Source: an uncultured Lachnospiraceae bacterium
GTDB lineage: Bacteria > Bacillota > Clostridia > Lachnospirales > Lachnospiraceae
Direction: 5' to 3'
NCBI GenBank assembly: GCA_902796045.1
Contig: CADBNQ010000245.1
Span: 1-14,654, forward strand
Length of the DNA: 14,654 nucleotides
Shown here: in pieces, positions 13,021 to 14,654 of the stretch
Layout: every line of letters starts with the position of its first letter
Numbering within the stretch: the stretch's first letter is position 1
The notes under the pieces: model-generated
Told to the model about the DNA's origin: nothing
Databases searched by the model: none
The model's input: only the letters and a program-made list of their open reading frames with translations
Position numbers and translations under genes: made by a program

Positions 13021-14640
13021 TCATGTTCCTTTCTGTATGATTTTACCCGCCACTGCTTCTGCTGTCCTGAGCCCGTCCATGGCGGCAGAGGTGATCCCTC
13101 CTGCATACCCTGCTCCTTCGCCGCAGGGATAGAGTCCTCTGACCAGACTCTGCATGGTCTCATCCCTCTCTATCCTCACAGGAGAAGAGGTTCTGGTCTC
13201 CACGCCCAGCAGGATCGTATCTCCCCTGTTGTATCCGGGAATCTTCTCACCGAAGGCATCCATCCCCTCCAGGATGGATGTACGGACATAAGGAGGAAGG
13301 CAGTCTGTGAGATCTGACAGCCTGCAGGCTCCCTTTGTCGCCGGCAGATAATCTCCAAAGGCAGAAGAAGGCCGCTGCATCCGGTAGTCTTCCAGAAGCT
13401 GGGCAGGTATAAGGCCGCCGCCGGCCTGAAAGGCCAGCTCTTCATATTTTCTCTGGAACTCCAGGCCTGAAAGGGCATCGGACCCATGGAAGTCCTCCGG
13501 TGTCACGGTCACTATGACTGCACTGTTGGAATTGATCCCTTTTCTCCCATGATAACTCATGCCGTTGACACAGAGTCTGCCAGGCTCGGATGATGAGTTC
13601 ACCACATAGCCTCCCGGGCACATACAGAATGTATAAACACCCCGCCCATTGCTGCACTGATGTGTCAGTTTATAAGAGGCAGCCGGAAGAAAGACCGGAC
13701 ATTCCTGTCCATACTGGGCAGCATTGATCATGGCAGCCGGATGCTCCACCCTGACTCCGATGGCAAAAGCCTTGGACCGCATGGGCACCCCCAGATCCCG
13801 GAGCATAAAAAAGGTGTCCCTGGCACTGTGACCGATGGCAAGGATCACATTGTCACATGGCCGGAATATCTCTTCATGGCCCCTGTCTGCCTTCAGGCCG
13901 CATACCCTTTTAATCCCGGATTGATCTGTGCTAATGACCAGGTCTCTGACTCTGGTCCTGAAGAAGACCTCGCCGCCCTTTTCCCTGATTTCCTCCCTGA
14001 TAGAAGCCACCACCTGCCTCAGGATATCCGTGCCGATATGAGGTCTGGCTTCATAAAGAATGTCCTCCGGGGCACCATGGCGGACAAACTCTTCAAGGAC
14101 AAAACGGTTCCTGCCTGACTTGTCCTTGACCAGGGTGTTCAGCTTACCGTCTGAAAAAGTCCCGGCTCCTCCCTCGCCAAACTGGACATTGGATTCCGGA
14201 TCTAAAAGATTGTCCTCCCAGAAGCTTTTTACTGTCTGATGCCTGACATCGACAGGATCTCCCCGCTCAAAAAGGACAGGGCGAAATCCCTGCCTGGCCA
14301 GTATGAGACCGGCGAAAAGTCCTGCGGGTCCGGTCCCGATGATGACCGGTCTTTTCCTTTCTGAAACAGGCTCCTCCAAAGGTCTGCAGACAAACTGCCA
14401 GCCTCTTTCTGTGACCTTCTCCCATCCGGATTTTTTCTTTCTCAGGATTCTTTTTTCATCCTTGAAAGATGCTTCTATGGAATAAATATAATAAAGTGCA
14501 GGCTTCCTGCGGGCATCCAGGGAACGTTTGCTGACCCGGAAGCTTTCCGGCATGATCCCACCGCTTTTTTTCCTGATCGCCGCCAGAAGGTCCTCCCGGC
14601 TGTGGTCGGCAGGAAGCTTTAACTGTGATAGTCGTAACAT
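13021..14640 (-). CDS. FAD-dependent oxidoreductase of unknown substrate (COG2509-like)
   Basis: A 539-residue soluble flavoprotein of a widespread, poorly characterised family (COG2509-type FAD-dependent dehydrogenases). A ~90-residue N-terminal domain (LRLSQLKLP, then RVSKRSLDARRKPALYYIYS) precedes the Rossmann FAD motif VIIGTGPAGLFAGLILARQG (99-118) with FERG closing the fold. Further family segments are NVQFGEGGAGTFSDGKLNT, LAIGHSARDTFFML and GVRVEHP. CMCPGGYVVN follows, and the C-terminal flavin-binding YPCGEGAGYAGGITSAAMDG ends the conserved part. The ATG at 14640 has GAGG about 11 bases upstream, and the N-terminus looks complete. The substrate is not known and the neighbours do not reveal it. 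Only 14 bases lie upstream in the window, so its promoter is outside or it continues an operon. Confidence 0.92.
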   Translation of the reverse strand: MLRLSQLKLPADHSREDLLAAIRKKSGGIMPESFRVSKRSLDARRKPALYYIYSIEASFKDEKRILRKKKSGWEKVTERGWQFVCRPLEEPVSERKRPVIIGTGPAGLFAGLILARQGFRPVLFERGDPVDVRHQTVKSFWEDNLLDPESNVQFGEGGAGTFSDGKLNTLVKDKSGRNRFVLEEFVRHGAPEDILYEARPHIGTDILRQVVASIREEIREKGGEVFFRTRVRDLVISTDQSGIKRVCGLKADRGHEEIFRPCDNVILAIGHSARDTFFMLRDLGVPMRSKAFAIGVRVEHPAAMINAAQYGQECPVFLPAASYKLTHQCSNGRGVYTFCMCPGGYVVNSSSEPGRLCVNGMSYHGRKGINSNSAVIVTVTPEDFHGSDALSGLEFQRKYEELAFQAGGGLIPAQLLEDYRMQRPSSAFGDYLPATKGACRLSDLTDCLPPYVRTSILEGMDAFGEKIPGYNRGDTILLGVETRTSSPVRIERDETMQSLVRGLYPCGEGAGYAGGITSAAMDGLRTAEAVAGKIIQKGT

Positions 14641-14654
14641 AGAATTAATGCCTC

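Overview
All recognised genes in this window lie on the minus strand, so transcription runs from high to low coordinates. Gene content and order suggest a Gram-positive Clostridia genome, probably Lachnospiraceae-like. The evidence is a rimP-nusA-ylxR-ylxQ-infB-rbfA-nrnA-truB-ribF run, a YnzC-type DUF896 protein, a cytidylate kinase-like protein beside a MATE exporter, AGGAGG-type ribosome binding sites and roughly even base composition. The genus cannot be told from the sequence alone.

Layout in the direction of transcription. (1) 14640-12226: a large FAD-dependent oxidoreductase of unknown substrate, a small DUF896 protein and 5-formyltetrahydrofolate cyclo-ligase, packed end to end. (2) 12225-12096: the only real regulatory gap. 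It holds a well-formed promoter (-35 TTGATT, 17 bp, TGC-TATTAT, plus a second extended -10) and a 12-bp hairpin followed by a short U-rich stretch, then a smaller hairpin just before rimP. (3) 12095-3498: the classic translation and transcription-factor operon: RimP (30S maturation), NusA, YlxR, YlxQ, IF-2, RbfA (30S maturation), NrnA (nanoRNA/pAp hydrolysis), TruB (tRNA U55 pseudouridylation) and RibF (FMN/FAD synthesis). Genes overlap or sit within about 40 bp of each other. (4) 3501-155: the same tight run continues without an obvious new promoter into a cytidylate kinase-like protein, a MATE exporter and proline-biosynthetic ProA. (5) 139-1: the first 46 codons of an unidentified gene that runs off the left edge.

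Most of the window is conserved housekeeping DNA, and I see no CRISPR array, insertion sequence, RNA gene or phage module. The least ordinary signals are two low-complexity, oppositely charged protein regions in one operon. NusA ends in a 100-residue Asp/Glu/Tyr tail with no Lys, Arg or His. IF-2 has a long Arg/Pro/Asn linker containing a 165-bp direct duplication with internal 36-bp repeats. The rimP leader structure, the kinase-MATE pair and the unidentified left-edge gene also deserve a second look. There is no gene-free stretch over 300 bases.
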